Source: UBA6059 sp040219045 (GTDB lineage: Bacteria > Bacteroidota > Bacteroidia > Cytophagales > Cyclobacteriaceae). From it: a DNA stretch of 64,000 bases. Positions 49,932 to 58,492 of the stretch are shown piece by piece. Position numbers and translations under genes: made by a program. Position 1 is the first letter of the stretch; each line of letters begins with the position of its first letter. Location: assembly GCA_965229505.1 (NCBI GenBank), contig OZ245881.1, positions 248,001 to 312,000 of the forward strand. The letters run 5' to 3'. The notes under the pieces are model-generated. The model did not search any database, was not told the origin of the DNA, and saw nothing but the letters and a program-made list of their open reading frames with translations.

Positions 49932-51158
49932 ATGAGCAGTAAACGGAGAGCGTTTCTTAAAAAATCAACTGTAGCTGGCCTGGCTATAGTCTGGGGTATG
50001 CCGGTAGTATTCTCGAAGCACCTGCCATCTGAAATGAGCTTATTGGCAAATTTTGAGCAAGACCCCTCGCTCCCCGCGGGCAAGCACAAAGACCTCACCC
50101 TTCTCAATGATCGACCCTGGAATATAGAGACACCCCCGCATTTACTCGATGATCCAATTACTCCAAAGGACCGAATCTTTATCCGCAATAATGGATTGGT
50201 GCCCGAGGAAATTGATATCGATTCTTGGACCTTAACTGTGGATGGTGAGTCAGCAAACCAAACCAAGACCTACACCCTTGATCAACTCAAATCCAAATTT
50301 GAGCAATTCACCTACCAGCTTACACTCGAATGTGGCGGTAATGGTAGGTCGGAGTTCAACCCCCCAGCCAAAGGCAATCAATGGACCACTGGTGCTGTAT
50401 ACAGTGCCGAATGGACAGGCGTCAGGTTGAGAGATGTACTCAATGACGTTGGGGTCAAGAATGATGCGGTCTATATTGGCTACTATGGTAAGGATACGCA
50501 CTTGAGTGGAGATGTCAACAAGACTGTGATATCAAGAGGTGTACCTATGGCCAAAGCCATGGAAGATGAGACGCTCATTGCATTTCAACTCAACGGGGAG
50601 GATATTCCGGTTATGCATGGATATCCACTCCGGCTCGTCGCTGGAGGTTGGCCAGCGTCCGCTTCTGGTAAGTGGCTGCATAAGCTAGTGATTAGAAACA
50701 TTATCCATGATGGACCAAAAATGACTGGTGATGCCTACCGAGTACCCTGCGAGACAGTAGCGCCAGGCAGCAAGGTGGATGATGAGGATATGTGCATTAT
50801 TGAGTCCATGCCTGTCAAGTCATTGATAACATGGCCCAAGACCGGAGCTATTGTGAGATCGGGGCAAAGTTTTGAAGTAAGAGGCCATGCCTGGGCCGGT
50901 GATTTAGAAGTGAAGGAGATGCATATCTCCGTGGACTTTGGTGCCACCTGGCAAACATGTGCATTGGAACCACCAAAAAACCGACTTGCCTGGCAGCACT
51001 GGAAAGCCAGTGTGACCTTATCAAAAAATGGATACTATGAAGTCTGGGCAAGAGCTATGGACGAAAATGGCATTATGCAACCCATGGTAGTACCAGGCTG
51101 GAATCCAAAAGGGTACCTAAATAACGCTTGTCATAGAATTGCTGTCAAGGTGAGTTGA
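49932..51158 (+). CDS. Molybdenum sulfite oxidase, periplasmic
   Basis: 408 residues from the ATG after a TTG-ATT pair; the Tat signal SSKRRAFLKKSTVAGLAIV is at the very N-terminus. LTLECGGNGRSEF has the molybdenum-coordinating cysteine (C134), PWNIETPPHLLDD precedes the sulfite oxidase Moco domain, and the C-terminal part (about 285-400: VRSGQSFEVRGHAWAG, then VSVDFGATW-like ISVDFGATWQTC) is the dimerisation domain. It oxidises sulfite to sulfate and passes electrons to the cytochrome encoded 1 bp downstream, the SorAB-like arrangement. No heme domain of its own. Confidence 0.95.
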   Translation: MSSKRRAFLKKSTVAGLAIVWGMPVVFSKHLPSEMSLLANFEQDPSLPAGKHKDLTLLNDRPWNIETPPHLLDDPITPKDRIFIRNNGLVPEEIDIDSWTLTVDGESANQTKTYTLDQLKSKFEQFTYQLTLECGGNGRSEFNPPAKGNQWTTGAVYSAEWTGVRLRDVLNDVGVKNDAVYIGYYGKDTHLSGDVNKTVISRGVPMAKAMEDETLIAFQLNGEDIPVMHGYPLRLVAGGWPASASGKWLHKLVIRNIIHDGPKMTGDAYRVPCETVAPGSKVDDEDMCIIESMPVKSLITWPKTGAIVRSGQSFEVRGHAWAGDLEVKEMHISVDFGATWQTCALEPPKNRLAWQHWKASVTLSKNGYYEVWARAMDENGIMQPMVVPGWNPKGYLNNACHRIAVKVS

Positions 51159-51159
51159 T

Positions 51160-51630
51160 ATGGATAAACAGCCTTTTGACATACTCGATAGCCTGAAGAA
51201 GATTACCACGCTCCTCATAGGGATCATGTCTATCATGGTGACGATGGTCTTGGTATCCATCTTTGCCGTCTATTTTGATACCCTTGAGCAAACTAAAGTC
51301 GCCGAAGAGAAGGTTGAACCTAATGTTACTCAAGCTCCTGAATCACAAGAGTCCGTGCTCGACATAACTGGCCTGGCCGACGATCCCAACATTCAGATCA
51401 TTGCTGCCAATTGTACAGCATGCCATTCTGCTAAGCTCGTCACTCAAAACAGAGCCACACGCGAAGGATGGAAATCCATGATCCGATGGATGCAAAAGAC
51501 ACAAAACTTGTGGGAGCTAGGCAAAAATGAAGACATCATCCTCGACTATCTCGCGAAGAACTACGCGCCTGAGAATAAAGGCCGAAGGGCCCCACTTGAA
51601 AACATCGAATGGTACGAATTGTCCCAATAA
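51160..51630 (+). CDS. Membrane-anchored monoheme cytochrome c, sulfite dehydrogenase subunit
   Basis: 156 residues. One hydrophobic helix (about 17-38) anchors the protein; the heme motif is ANCTACHSAKLV (C85, C88, H89), and a methionine such as that in SMIRWMQKT (about 109-115) could be the sixth ligand. It would accept electrons from sulfite oxidase, as SorB does for SorA, but SorB is usually soluble. The gene follows the sulfite oxidase stop by 1 bp and overlaps the rhodanese gene by 22 nt. Confidence 0.88.
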   Translation: MDKQPFDILDSLKKITTLLIGIMSIMVTMVLVSIFAVYFDTLEQTKVAEEKVEPNVTQAPESQESVLDITGLADDPNIQIIAANCTACHSAKLVTQNRATREGWKSMIRWMQKTQNLWELGKNEDIILDYLAKNYAPENKGRRAPLENIEWYELSQ

Positions 51631-52538
51631 TCGGACTTGGGATATCCCTGTTATGGGCGCTAAGTGCATGCCAACCTACTCAGCAAGGAGAGGGTAGTGC
51701 CATTGGGCCTTTGATCGAAGTGGGACAGTTGTCAAAGGTACTTGAACACCAAAACATCAAACTGGTCGATCTACGACCTCTTGAAGTGTACCAGAATGGC
51801 CATATCCCGAAAGCGATTCAGCTATGGCGTCCTGATATCCAGGATAGCACACATAGCACGAGTGGCATTCGTGCAAGCCGTTCACAACTACAATACCTGG
51901 TGCAGTCGAAGGGGCTTAATCAAGGAGATCACATTGTAATCTATGATGATAAAGGGGACGTTGATGCGGCTCGGCTTTGGTGGCTACTCAAGCTTTACGG
52001 CTATCATACCGTATCCCTGTTGAATGGCGGTCTACAAGCCTGGGAAATTAATGGACTTCAGTTAACCAATTCGATTCAGGAGACGCGGCAAATAGGAAAC
52101 ATCCAACTCGAAACACCAAACCACATGTTCCTCGTTGATCATCAAAAAGTATTGGCGGCTGTTGGAAATAAGAATTACAAAATTATTGATGCGAGATCAG
52201 CTGAAGAATACTCTGGACGACACCAGAAATCCGGCGCACAGCGTTCCGGTAGGATTCCCGGTAGTATCTTTTTCGAGTATTCACAAACACTAGACGAGAA
52301 CGCCAAGTTTTTGGAGTCTGAAGAATTAATCGAGCTGATTTCCAGTTATGGTATTAGTGCTGAAGATTCACTGATTGTCTACTGTCAGTCCGGCGTACGT
52401 TCTTCTCATCTAAGCTTCGTGCTGCACGAGCTGATGAATTATCCATATGTGGCCAACTATGACGGTAGTTGGATAGAATGGAGCCAAAACCTCAACTTGC
52501 CTATTGAAACAGACAGCTTGATCCTTACTATGAATTAA
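51609..52538 (+). CDS. Two-domain rhodanese lipoprotein (sulfurtransferase)
   Basis: 309 residues with a lipoprotein signal (GLGISLLWALSACQ, C21). The first rhodanese domain (about 45-150: VDLRPLEVYQNGHIPKAIQL) lacks the catalytic cysteine; the second (about 180-305) has VYCQSGVRSSHL with C259 and IPGSIFFEY. It moves sulfane sulfur, for instance from thiosulfate to a thiol acceptor, giving sulfite for the upstream oxidase. The order sulfite oxidase, cytochrome, sulfurtransferase makes functional sense in thiosulfate or cysteine sulfur oxidation. Confidence 0.9.
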   Translation: MVRIVPIIGLGISLLWALSACQPTQQGEGSAIGPLIEVGQLSKVLEHQNIKLVDLRPLEVYQNGHIPKAIQLWRPDIQDSTHSTSGIRASRSQLQYLVQSKGLNQGDHIVIYDDKGDVDAARLWWLLKLYGYHTVSLLNGGLQAWEINGLQLTNSIQETRQIGNIQLETPNHMFLVDHQKVLAAVGNKNYKIIDARSAEEYSGRHQKSGAQRSGRIPGSIFFEYSQTLDENAKFLESEELIELISSYGISAEDSLIVYCQSGVRSSHLSFVLHELMNYPYVANYDGSWIEWSQNLNLPIETDSLILTMN

Positions 52539-52540
52539 TT

Positions 52541-53437
52541 ATGGAAACCTACTGGAACGTATTCATTCAATCAATACTCGGTACGCTCAATTGGGTCGGG
52601 CGAACGATTACTTTTGACACCCCTTGGACTGAGAATTACTTCTGGGGGCTTATTATTATTTCCCTGGCCGTTTGGGGATTGGAGTTGGCATTTCCCTGGC
52701 GAAAAAATCAAGCCACTTTCCGCAAAGACTTCTGGTTGGACGGCTTCTACATGTTTTTCAACTTCTTCATTTTTGCGATAGTCATTAGTGGTTTCTACTC
52801 ACTATTTGAGCAAGTCATGGCCGATTTTGGCCTTTCTATGCAGTCCCTCACTATCGTGAATTTGTCTGATCTTCCTTCATGGGCGCAGCTGCTCATCTTC
52901 TTCATCATTCTGGACTTTGTACAGTGGTTTACACATGTGATGCTACACAGGTTTCCTGTGCTTTGGCAATATCATAAAGTGCATCACTCGGTAGAAGAAA
53001 TGGGCTTTGCAGCGCATCTTAGATACCACTGGATGGAAAACATCCTGTATAAGCCGCTGAAGACTTTCGGGGTAATGATCCTGGGCGGATTTGAGCCTTC
53101 ACAAGCCTTCATTGTTCATTTCCTGGCCATCACCATCGGTCATCTCAATCACGCCAATGTGAAGATCACATGGGGACCGCTGAAGTATCTTTTCAACAAT
53201 TCTGTGATGCACCTTTGGCACCATGCTCGAAACCTGCCTGCACAAAGGCGAATGGGTGTCAACTTTGGAATTAGCCTCAGCCTTTGGGACTACATTTTCA
53301 AGACCAATTATATCCCTAAAGAAGATGGTGAGATTGCGTTAGGTTTTGATGATCTGGAATCATTTCCGAAAGACTTCATTGGACAAAATCTCTATGGGTT
53401 TGGTAAACGCAAACCAAAAAGGCAGACCAAAGCCTAA
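52541..53437 (+). CDS. Sterol desaturase / fatty acid hydroxylase superfamily protein
   Basis: 298 residues with four or five membrane helices. The di-iron histidines are WFTHVMLHR (about 127-135), HKVHHSVEEM (about 146-155) and MHLWHHARN (about 226-234), with GHLNHANV between. It differs clearly in sequence from the member at 7233-8144. The gene starts 2 bp after the rhodanese stop, so it is the fourth gene of the sulfite oxidase operon, an unusual combination of sulfur oxidation and lipid hydroxylation. A link to sulfur-containing lipids is an idea only. Confidence 0.9.
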   Translation: METYWNVFIQSILGTLNWVGRTITFDTPWTENYFWGLIIISLAVWGLELAFPWRKNQATFRKDFWLDGFYMFFNFFIFAIVISGFYSLFEQVMADFGLSMQSLTIVNLSDLPSWAQLLIFFIILDFVQWFTHVMLHRFPVLWQYHKVHHSVEEMGFAAHLRYHWMENILYKPLKTFGVMILGGFEPSQAFIVHFLAITIGHLNHANVKITWGPLKYLFNNSVMHLWHHARNLPAQRRMGVNFGISLSLWDYIFKTNYIPKEDGEIALGFDDLESFPKDFIGQNLYGFGKRKPKRQTKA

Positions 53438-53488
53438 GCTTATTAATCAGGTAAATGGTTGAAACCATTGATATAATTCCACGATTAT

Positions 53489-53679
53489 GGGGCTGTGTAA
53501 TAAGTCCAACCAGTTTAAAAATCACAGAATTTTCTTTTGCTTGATATCTCAAATACACCCCTATAATCCCCTCAAGGGGATAAATTCCGCCCTTGAGGGC
53601 GGTTAGGTGGGTGTTGCCCTGTAGTATGCAGAAGATTATTTTGCCCAGTGTGAGCTTAAATGACTTATTGCACAGCCCC
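53489..53679. mobile_element. MITE-like element with 18-bp terminal inverted repeats
   Basis: Left end GGGGCTGTGTAATAAGTC and right end GACTTATTGCACAGCCCC are complementary at 17 of 18 positions. TTAT flanks the element on both sides (53485-53488 and 53680-53683), a 4-bp target duplication. The 191-bp inside has no gene but carries a compact GC-rich inverted pair (TCCCCTCAAGGGGA and CGCCCTTGAGGGCG) bounded by CACCC and GGGTG. It must be moved by a transposase encoded elsewhere. Confidence 0.85.
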
Positions 53680-53708
53680 TTATATCTGCTGATGCGAATC
53701 GAACCGTT

Positions 53709-55196
53709 TTAACGGCTTGTTACAGACTTCCAATCCTCTATAGCGTCAAGCGGATAGATAGGCCTTGGTACTTTCTCATAAGCCAGCTGATGCACATCAA
53801 GGTTAGTAGTCCCGGCGGTGGCCACATTAAATGTCTTCCTGTTGTAGAGGGCGTAGAAAAGTCTGAATGGAAATAAATTCTTTACAACCACTATATCCGC
53901 TTTCCATAGCGATAAACCCAACTTCGAGAAAAAGGACGGCCAGAAAGCGGGACATGGGAGTTCAGTGATCACTATCGAAAGCTTTTTGTATTGGAAAACC
54001 AGTGTCTTCCCAAAATCGGTTTCCTGCTTTTTGATTAACCTCGCTTCAACCGTGGTGGATTGATTATAGGAGGTCTCCAGCTTCCGACCTAGCTGAAGTG
54101 TCACCGTATTTCCGGTAGGCTCGTCAAAGTAAGTCCTGGCTATCTCAGCATCACGCAATGGCAAATAACTCTTCAACCCGTCGGCCTCCTTGACCAACTC
54201 CTGCAATATGAGTGTATTCTCACCAGGAGCTCCGGCAGCTACCACATCTGAGGTGTCGCAGAAGACCAGTGTACCAAAGAGCCGTCTAAACCACAATTTT
54301 TTAGTTTTGGCGATGGCATCTTCAATCGTGTAGGGCTCGGGGTGCGGCTTATCCCTGACGGCCCAGTTGAGCTCTGCCAACTCATGTGCTGTGCGCTGAG
54401 CCAGTTCCATATTATCATCAGTCACTGCCAGTGTACACCATCCCAGCTCCTCATCGTCCAGCCAGATGTGTACCATAAAATTGGAGACGCTAAGGACGCC
54501 CTTCCGACGCTCCATAGCCTTCATTTTACGAAAAATACCCGCCATGGGCGCCAGAAAATCAATCGTGAACCCTCCTCCCTTCAGCAAGGGCATTTTTTCG
54601 AAAGCCATTACCGGTTTGACCCTACCGTAAACTGTATCAAGCAGTAACTTAGCAGCCTTATACCCCACCCTGAAATGATCGCGATGTGGATTTGTCCGGT
54701 AGGAAGTGATAAAGGTGGCTAACCTTACTTTCTCCCTGGTGATATTGGCGTGGAGGTCGTAGGACACACCTATTGGCACCTCCTCGCCGACCACCATCCT
54801 GACTGCCCTGATCATGTCACTCTCCGGATCACGCATGCCTTGTACGCCCATAGCACCATGCATGGACATGTACACCCCGTCCACCCTGTCCACAGCCTTC
54901 ACCTTATCGAGAATATACTCTTTGAAGTGTAGGTAGACATCAATAGCCACTGGTCCTCCAGAGGTAGCCCAGGCAGTGACGGTAGGTATCACATTGATTT
55001 GATTTTCACCGAACTTCCGAATGGCCTTCATGAAGCCCGCCAGCTGAAAGCGCTTATACTTCTTGATCCCCTTCGTTAGAACATCCTCGCCGTAGAAAAG
55101 CGCGAGCGACTCAAATTCGCGAATGGTCGTTGGCACCTTGGAAAAAGAATTAGTCTCTTGATGAAACTCTATGATGACAATGTTCTTCTTTTCCAT
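53709..55196 (-). CDS. M81 family metallopeptidase (MlrC-like)
   Basis: 495 residues from the ATG that gives KKNIVIIEFHQETNSFSK; the longer frame from 55229 adds 11 residues without support. Metal-site motifs IEFHQETNSF (about 7), SMHGAMG (about 113) and SYDLHANIT (about 150), plus the DTSDVVAAGAPGEN block (about 313), are as in the MlrC microcystin-degradation protein. The family cleaves small peptides or linear precursors; the natural substrate here is unknown. It is monocistronic. Confidence 0.92.
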   Translation of the reverse strand: MEKKNIVIIEFHQETNSFSKVPTTIREFESLALFYGEDVLTKGIKKYKRFQLAGFMKAIRKFGENQINVIPTVTAWATSGGPVAIDVYLHFKEYILDKVKAVDRVDGVYMSMHGAMGVQGMRDPESDMIRAVRMVVGEEVPIGVSYDLHANITREKVRLATFITSYRTNPHRDHFRVGYKAAKLLLDTVYGRVKPVMAFEKMPLLKGGGFTIDFLAPMAGIFRKMKAMERRKGVLSVSNFMVHIWLDDEELGWCTLAVTDDNMELAQRTAHELAELNWAVRDKPHPEPYTIEDAIAKTKKLWFRRLFGTLVFCDTSDVVAAGAPGENTLILQELVKEADGLKSYLPLRDAEIARTYFDEPTGNTVTLQLGRKLETSYNQSTTVEARLIKKQETDFGKTLVFQYKKLSIVITELPCPAFWPSFFSKLGLSLWKADIVVVKNLFPFRLFYALYNRKTFNVATAGTTNLDVHQLAYEKVPRPIYPLDAIEDWKSVTSR

Positions 55197-55283
55197 ACCA
55201 GAAAGTGGCTTAAGGCTGTATTCTAGCAAATTCCCGGATTCTTTTTATCCAATTACTTAATTTGTTGGCATAATAATTCACTT

Positions 55284-56636
55284 ATGAAAAAGGCGGCTAT
55301 CATCATTCTCATCATTGCAGGAACCCTTGTTGGACTTTTCAACATGTATCTGAAGCCAATGCTACCCGTCCTAACGGGATATGCTGCCAAAAACCTGTGT
55401 TCCTGTGTGTTTGTAGCCGGTATCGATGAAGCCCAAGCAAAGGCGGAAGATCTTGGTTTCTCACCGATTGCACTGGCGTCTGCTTCGGTCGACTATGCGT
55501 CTAAGTCCGCTACCGCAAATGCCTGGGGGCTTTCTGAGCGTAAGGCCATCTATCGTGAAGGTCTGGGCTGTGTGCTGATCAACGAAGTGCCTGAAGCCAT
55601 TCTCGCTGGTCAAAGCTTCACCCCGTCCAGAACTATGAAGGATAGCCTTATTAATTGGTTCTCAATCAAAGATACAGTTGAGGTGGTGAGCAATCAGCAA
55701 AAGCAGAAAATTGATGTCATTCTTGATCGGGCATTCATAGAAGACGATCCAGAGAAGCTCAAAAATACCAGAGCGGTAGTCGTGTTGTACAAAGGTCAGT
55801 TGATTGCGGAAAAGTACGCGGAGGGTATCTCTCAAGACACGCGGCTAATGGGGTGGAGTATGACCAAAAGCCTCACCGCAACCATGATCGGCCTGCTTGA
55901 TCAGGAAGGACGGCTAGACATCAATGACCCAGCCCCCATTGCCGAATGGCAAAATGACAACCGCTCGACAATTACTACAAAGCACCTACTCAATATGAGC
56001 AGTGGACTCTCCTTTTGGGAGAACTACGAGCAGCGATCAGATGCAAATATCATGCTTTGGGAAAGTGATAGCATGGGCAATTATGCCTTATCACAACCAC
56101 TCGAAGGTACTGCGGGTAGTCCATGGTATTACTCTTCGGGCACCACGAATATACTCGCTACGATGGCCAGGCGGCTATTCATGAGCCAAGAGGAATATCT
56201 GGACTTTCTGAACACTCGGGTATTCGACAAGATAGGAGCCTATTCTGTACTCATAGAGCCTGATGGGTCAGGCGCCTATGTGGGGAGTTCTTTTGGGTGG
56301 GCGACTGCCAGAGACTGGGCTCGAATAGGACAGCTCTATCTTAATAATGGTCAATGGGCTGGTGAGCAAATCCTGGATCCGGCATGGATCGACTTTGTAA
56401 AGGATCCTACAGCGGGATCAGATGGATGGTATGGCGGACATTTCTGGTTGAATGCCGGGGGTAGATATCCGGATGCTCCGCGCGATATCTACTCAATGGA
56501 CGGTTTCCACGCCCAGAAGGTCTTTATCATCCCATCTGAAGAACTGGTAATCGTTCGTCTCGGACTTACTTACAATGAGCCCGACTTTGACTTCAATGCC
56601 TTCCTCTCAGGAATAATCGCAATATTGAATGAATGA
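55284..56636 (+). CDS. Serine hydrolase, class C beta-lactamase family
   Basis: 450 residues with an N-terminal membrane anchor or signal (about 3-22). LMGWSMTKSLTATMIG contains the SxxK nucleophile motif, SSGLSFWENYEQ the region before the Tyr motif, and WYYSSGTTNILA the YxN-like block (here YSS). MDGFHAQKVFIIP near the end takes the place of the KTG box. The layout matches 6-aminohexanoate-dimer hydrolase and EstB-like esterases rather than a true beta-lactamase. It is exported to the periplasm; substrate unknown. Confidence 0.9.
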   Translation: MKKAAIIILIIAGTLVGLFNMYLKPMLPVLTGYAAKNLCSCVFVAGIDEAQAKAEDLGFSPIALASASVDYASKSATANAWGLSERKAIYREGLGCVLINEVPEAILAGQSFTPSRTMKDSLINWFSIKDTVEVVSNQQKQKIDVILDRAFIEDDPEKLKNTRAVVVLYKGQLIAEKYAEGISQDTRLMGWSMTKSLTATMIGLLDQEGRLDINDPAPIAEWQNDNRSTITTKHLLNMSSGLSFWENYEQRSDANIMLWESDSMGNYALSQPLEGTAGSPWYYSSGTTNILATMARRLFMSQEEYLDFLNTRVFDKIGAYSVLIEPDGSGAYVGSSFGWATARDWARIGQLYLNNGQWAGEQILDPAWIDFVKDPTAGSDGWYGGHFWLNAGGRYPDAPRDIYSMDGFHAQKVFIIPSEELVIVRLGLTYNEPDFDFNAFLSGIIAILNE

Positions 56637-56643
56637 TAGAGGT

Positions 56644-56901
56644 TTACTGAAGCACTGTTTTCCAGGCCTTGACCAGCTCGCCCTCTTTGATGAAGTTGTG
56701 AGCGAGCTTATGTAGTTCGATCAACCTATTCTTGTCATCATCATCGAAGGCTTCCAGTATGGCGCTGACTTCAGGTTCTTTAGCAAAAGCCTCGAGATCA
56801 GCATCTTCTGGCAACTGATCAACAGATTTTAGAAGCGCAATTTCCGCTCCTGTCAATACTTCACTGGTTTTTACTTCTTTTGGAAGCTTTCTGAGCCCCA
56901 T
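56644..56901 (-). CDS. Hypothetical small protein
   Basis: 85 residues, acidic, predicted mostly helical (LTGAEIALLKSVDQL, then FDDDDKNRLIELHKLAHNFI). No known family recognised. It is convergent with the serine hydrolase (7 bp between stops) and lies downstream of the fumarylacetoacetase gene with a gap of 123 bp that contains a small palindrome (ATTCCCGA and TCGGGAAT at 56957-56977). Confidence 0.6.
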   Translation of the reverse strand: MGLRKLPKEVKTSEVLTGAEIALLKSVDQLPEDADLEAFAKEPEVSAILEAFDDDDKNRLIELHKLAHNFIKEGELVKAWKTVLQ

Positions 56902-57024
56902 AAGTCTCTTTAATTTGTTTGAAAAGCTAACGAGAGTCTACAGCTAAATGTTTGAGATTCCCGAACGAGTCGGGAATATAATATCTTCAGCCAATTATCC
57001 CAAACCAGTCAATAGCACGCTGCG

Positions 57025-58311
57025 TCAGTTGGCGGGTAGGACTTTGCCCGAAACTTCTCCAAAACCGATGCGAACACCATCCTTTTCCGCCCATCCGCGC
57101 ATGGCAACCGTATCTCCATCTAAGATCCACTTGCGCTCAGTACCGTCTGACATCTTGAAGGGTTTCGTTCCCTTCCAGGCGATCTCGAACATAGAACCAT
57201 AAGAGTCCGGTGTGGGTCCGCTGATCGTTCCTGAAGCATACATATCTCCCACGTTGATATTGCATCCATTCACCGTTTGGTGAGCCAGCTGCTGAGCGAT
57301 ATTCCAATACATATACTTGAAGTTGCTATCGCAAACTACATCTTCAGTGCCTCCATCCGGCGTGATGCCGACCTGTAGATTGATGTCATAGTTGCGTGCA
57401 CCACTGTACTCAAGGTAGGGCAGTACTTTCACATCCTGCTCCGGGCCGTTACATCTAAATGGCTCTAAGGCATCAAGGGTTACGATCCAGGGTGATACTG
57501 ATGAGGCAAAATTCTTAGCTAGAAATGGGCCTAGCGGAACGTACTCCCATGTTTGAAGATCTCGGGCTGACCAGTCGTTGAACAACACAAACCCAAAAAT
57601 ATGATCCTCCGCCTCAGCTACAGATACCGAGCTACCAAGTTCTGTCTTGCTACAAGTCACAAAGGCCATTTCCAATTCAAAATCCAACCTTGATGAAGGC
57701 CCAAAATGCGGCACCTCCTCATCCGGGTTTTTAGCTTGCCCTTTTGGCCTTCTCACCGGGGTTTCAGAAACGACGATCGATGAGGCCCTGCCGTGATAGC
57801 CTACCGGCAAATGTTTCCAGTTAGGCATCAGTGCATTCTTAGGGTCGCGAATCATACTGCCGATGTTGGTGGCATGCTCTATCGACGAATAAAAATCTGT
57901 GTAGTCCCCAACTTCCACGGGCAAATGCATGGTCGCCTCACTTTGACTCACCAATGCATTCATACCATCAGCATCCCGCAACTCAGCATTATCAGATCTC
58001 AACAATTCCGATAGGCGCTCCCTCACCTTTCCGGCTTCTTTTCTTCCAAGCCCAATGAAATCATTGAGCGTAGGTTGGTTGAAGAGATTGGCCGATAGGC
58101 CGAGGCTTGCCAGGTATCCTTTTTCCGATAGGAAATGAATGTCCAAAATATGATCCCCGATAGCCACACCTGCTCGGGGAGAAGTCCCACGGGTGCTAAA
58201 CACGCCAAATGGTAAGTTTTGAATAGGGAAATCAGAATTTTGGGGTACCTCTACCCAACTCGTCAATTGAGGATTATTCGCTTTATTCATAGGGTCGTTG
58301 TTTGTAGACAA
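57025..58311 (-). CDS. fahA: Fumarylacetoacetase
   Basis: 428 residues. The N-terminal SH3-like part (about 1-125) has LPFGVFSTRGTSPRAGVAIG, and the catalytic part has DYTDFYSSIEHATNIGSMIR (about 136), LGPFLAKNFASSVSPWIV, RLDFELEMAFV (metal Glu), FNDWSARDLQTWEYVPLGPF (shown in part) and GDMYASGTISGPTPDSYGSM. It splits fumarylacetoacetate to fumarate and acetoacetate, the last step of tyrosine breakdown. No other tyrosine degradation genes are adjacent. Monocistronic, divergent from valS. Confidence 0.96.
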   Translation of the reverse strand: MSTNNDPMNKANNPQLTSWVEVPQNSDFPIQNLPFGVFSTRGTSPRAGVAIGDHILDIHFLSEKGYLASLGLSANLFNQPTLNDFIGLGRKEAGKVRERLSELLRSDNAELRDADGMNALVSQSEATMHLPVEVGDYTDFYSSIEHATNIGSMIRDPKNALMPNWKHLPVGYHGRASSIVVSETPVRRPKGQAKNPDEEVPHFGPSSRLDFELEMAFVTCSKTELGSSVSVAEAEDHIFGFVLFNDWSARDLQTWEYVPLGPFLAKNFASSVSPWIVTLDALEPFRCNGPEQDVKVLPYLEYSGARNYDINLQVGITPDGGTEDVVCDSNFKYMYWNIAQQLAHQTVNGCNINVGDMYASGTISGPTPDSYGSMFEIAWKGTKPFKMSDGTERKWILDGDTVAMRGWAEKDGVRIGFGEVSGKVLPAN

Positions 58312-58439
58312 AGTTATTGGAACCTATGGAAAGACCATAGGGATTGCCATACGAGATCGAACAAATCTAAAGGCTCGAAAAGTCAAGCGTTAGTCGTTGC
58401 GTGACTGGTATTATTGACCTTCCTTCAGGATAAAATATT

Positions 58440-58447
58440 TAGCTTTG
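58440..58447 (+). promoter_or_regulatory. -7 promoter box for valS
   Basis: TAGCTTTG fits TAnnTTTG, 45 nt before the valS ATG. A TTGACC at 58414 may be the upstream part, spaced slightly wide. Confidence 0.5.
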
Positions 58448-58492
58448 CGCACTTAAAATTTTGAGTACACAAAGCATTACGGAGTAGAAAAC

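Larger units (their letters stand above)
3587..57807. repeat. Over-represented octamer CCTACCGG (23 copies seen, both strands)
   Basis: CCTACCGG at 13407, 18858, 21690, 28509, 31439, 31829, 34504, 35076, 36522, 37365, 43585, 48992 and 57800; CCGGTAGG at 3587, 12838, 19140, 35951, 36257, 37290, 48115, 52246, 54112 and 54696 (left positions). In the CCTACCGG sense the next bases are mostly VAA or AAA. It is read in different codon phases (Leu-Pro-Glu, Pro-Thr-Gly, Ala-Gly-Arg, Pro-Val-Gly) and once lies between genes. The entry marks scattered sites, not one continuous element. Confidence 0.75.

Noticed and set aside
55284..56636. True beta-lactamase resistance gene
   Set aside because: Only SxxK is canonical; the KTG box is not seen and the layout fits esterase or amide hydrolase relatives.
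56957..56977. ATTCCCGA/TCGGGAAT hairpin as terminator of fahA
   Set aside because: The stem is followed by no T tract on the minus strand, so it is left as an unexplained small palindrome.
3587..57807. CCTACCGG as a KOPS-type chromosome segregation signal
   Set aside because: Thirteen plus and ten minus copies show no strand bias within a window that should lie on one replichore.
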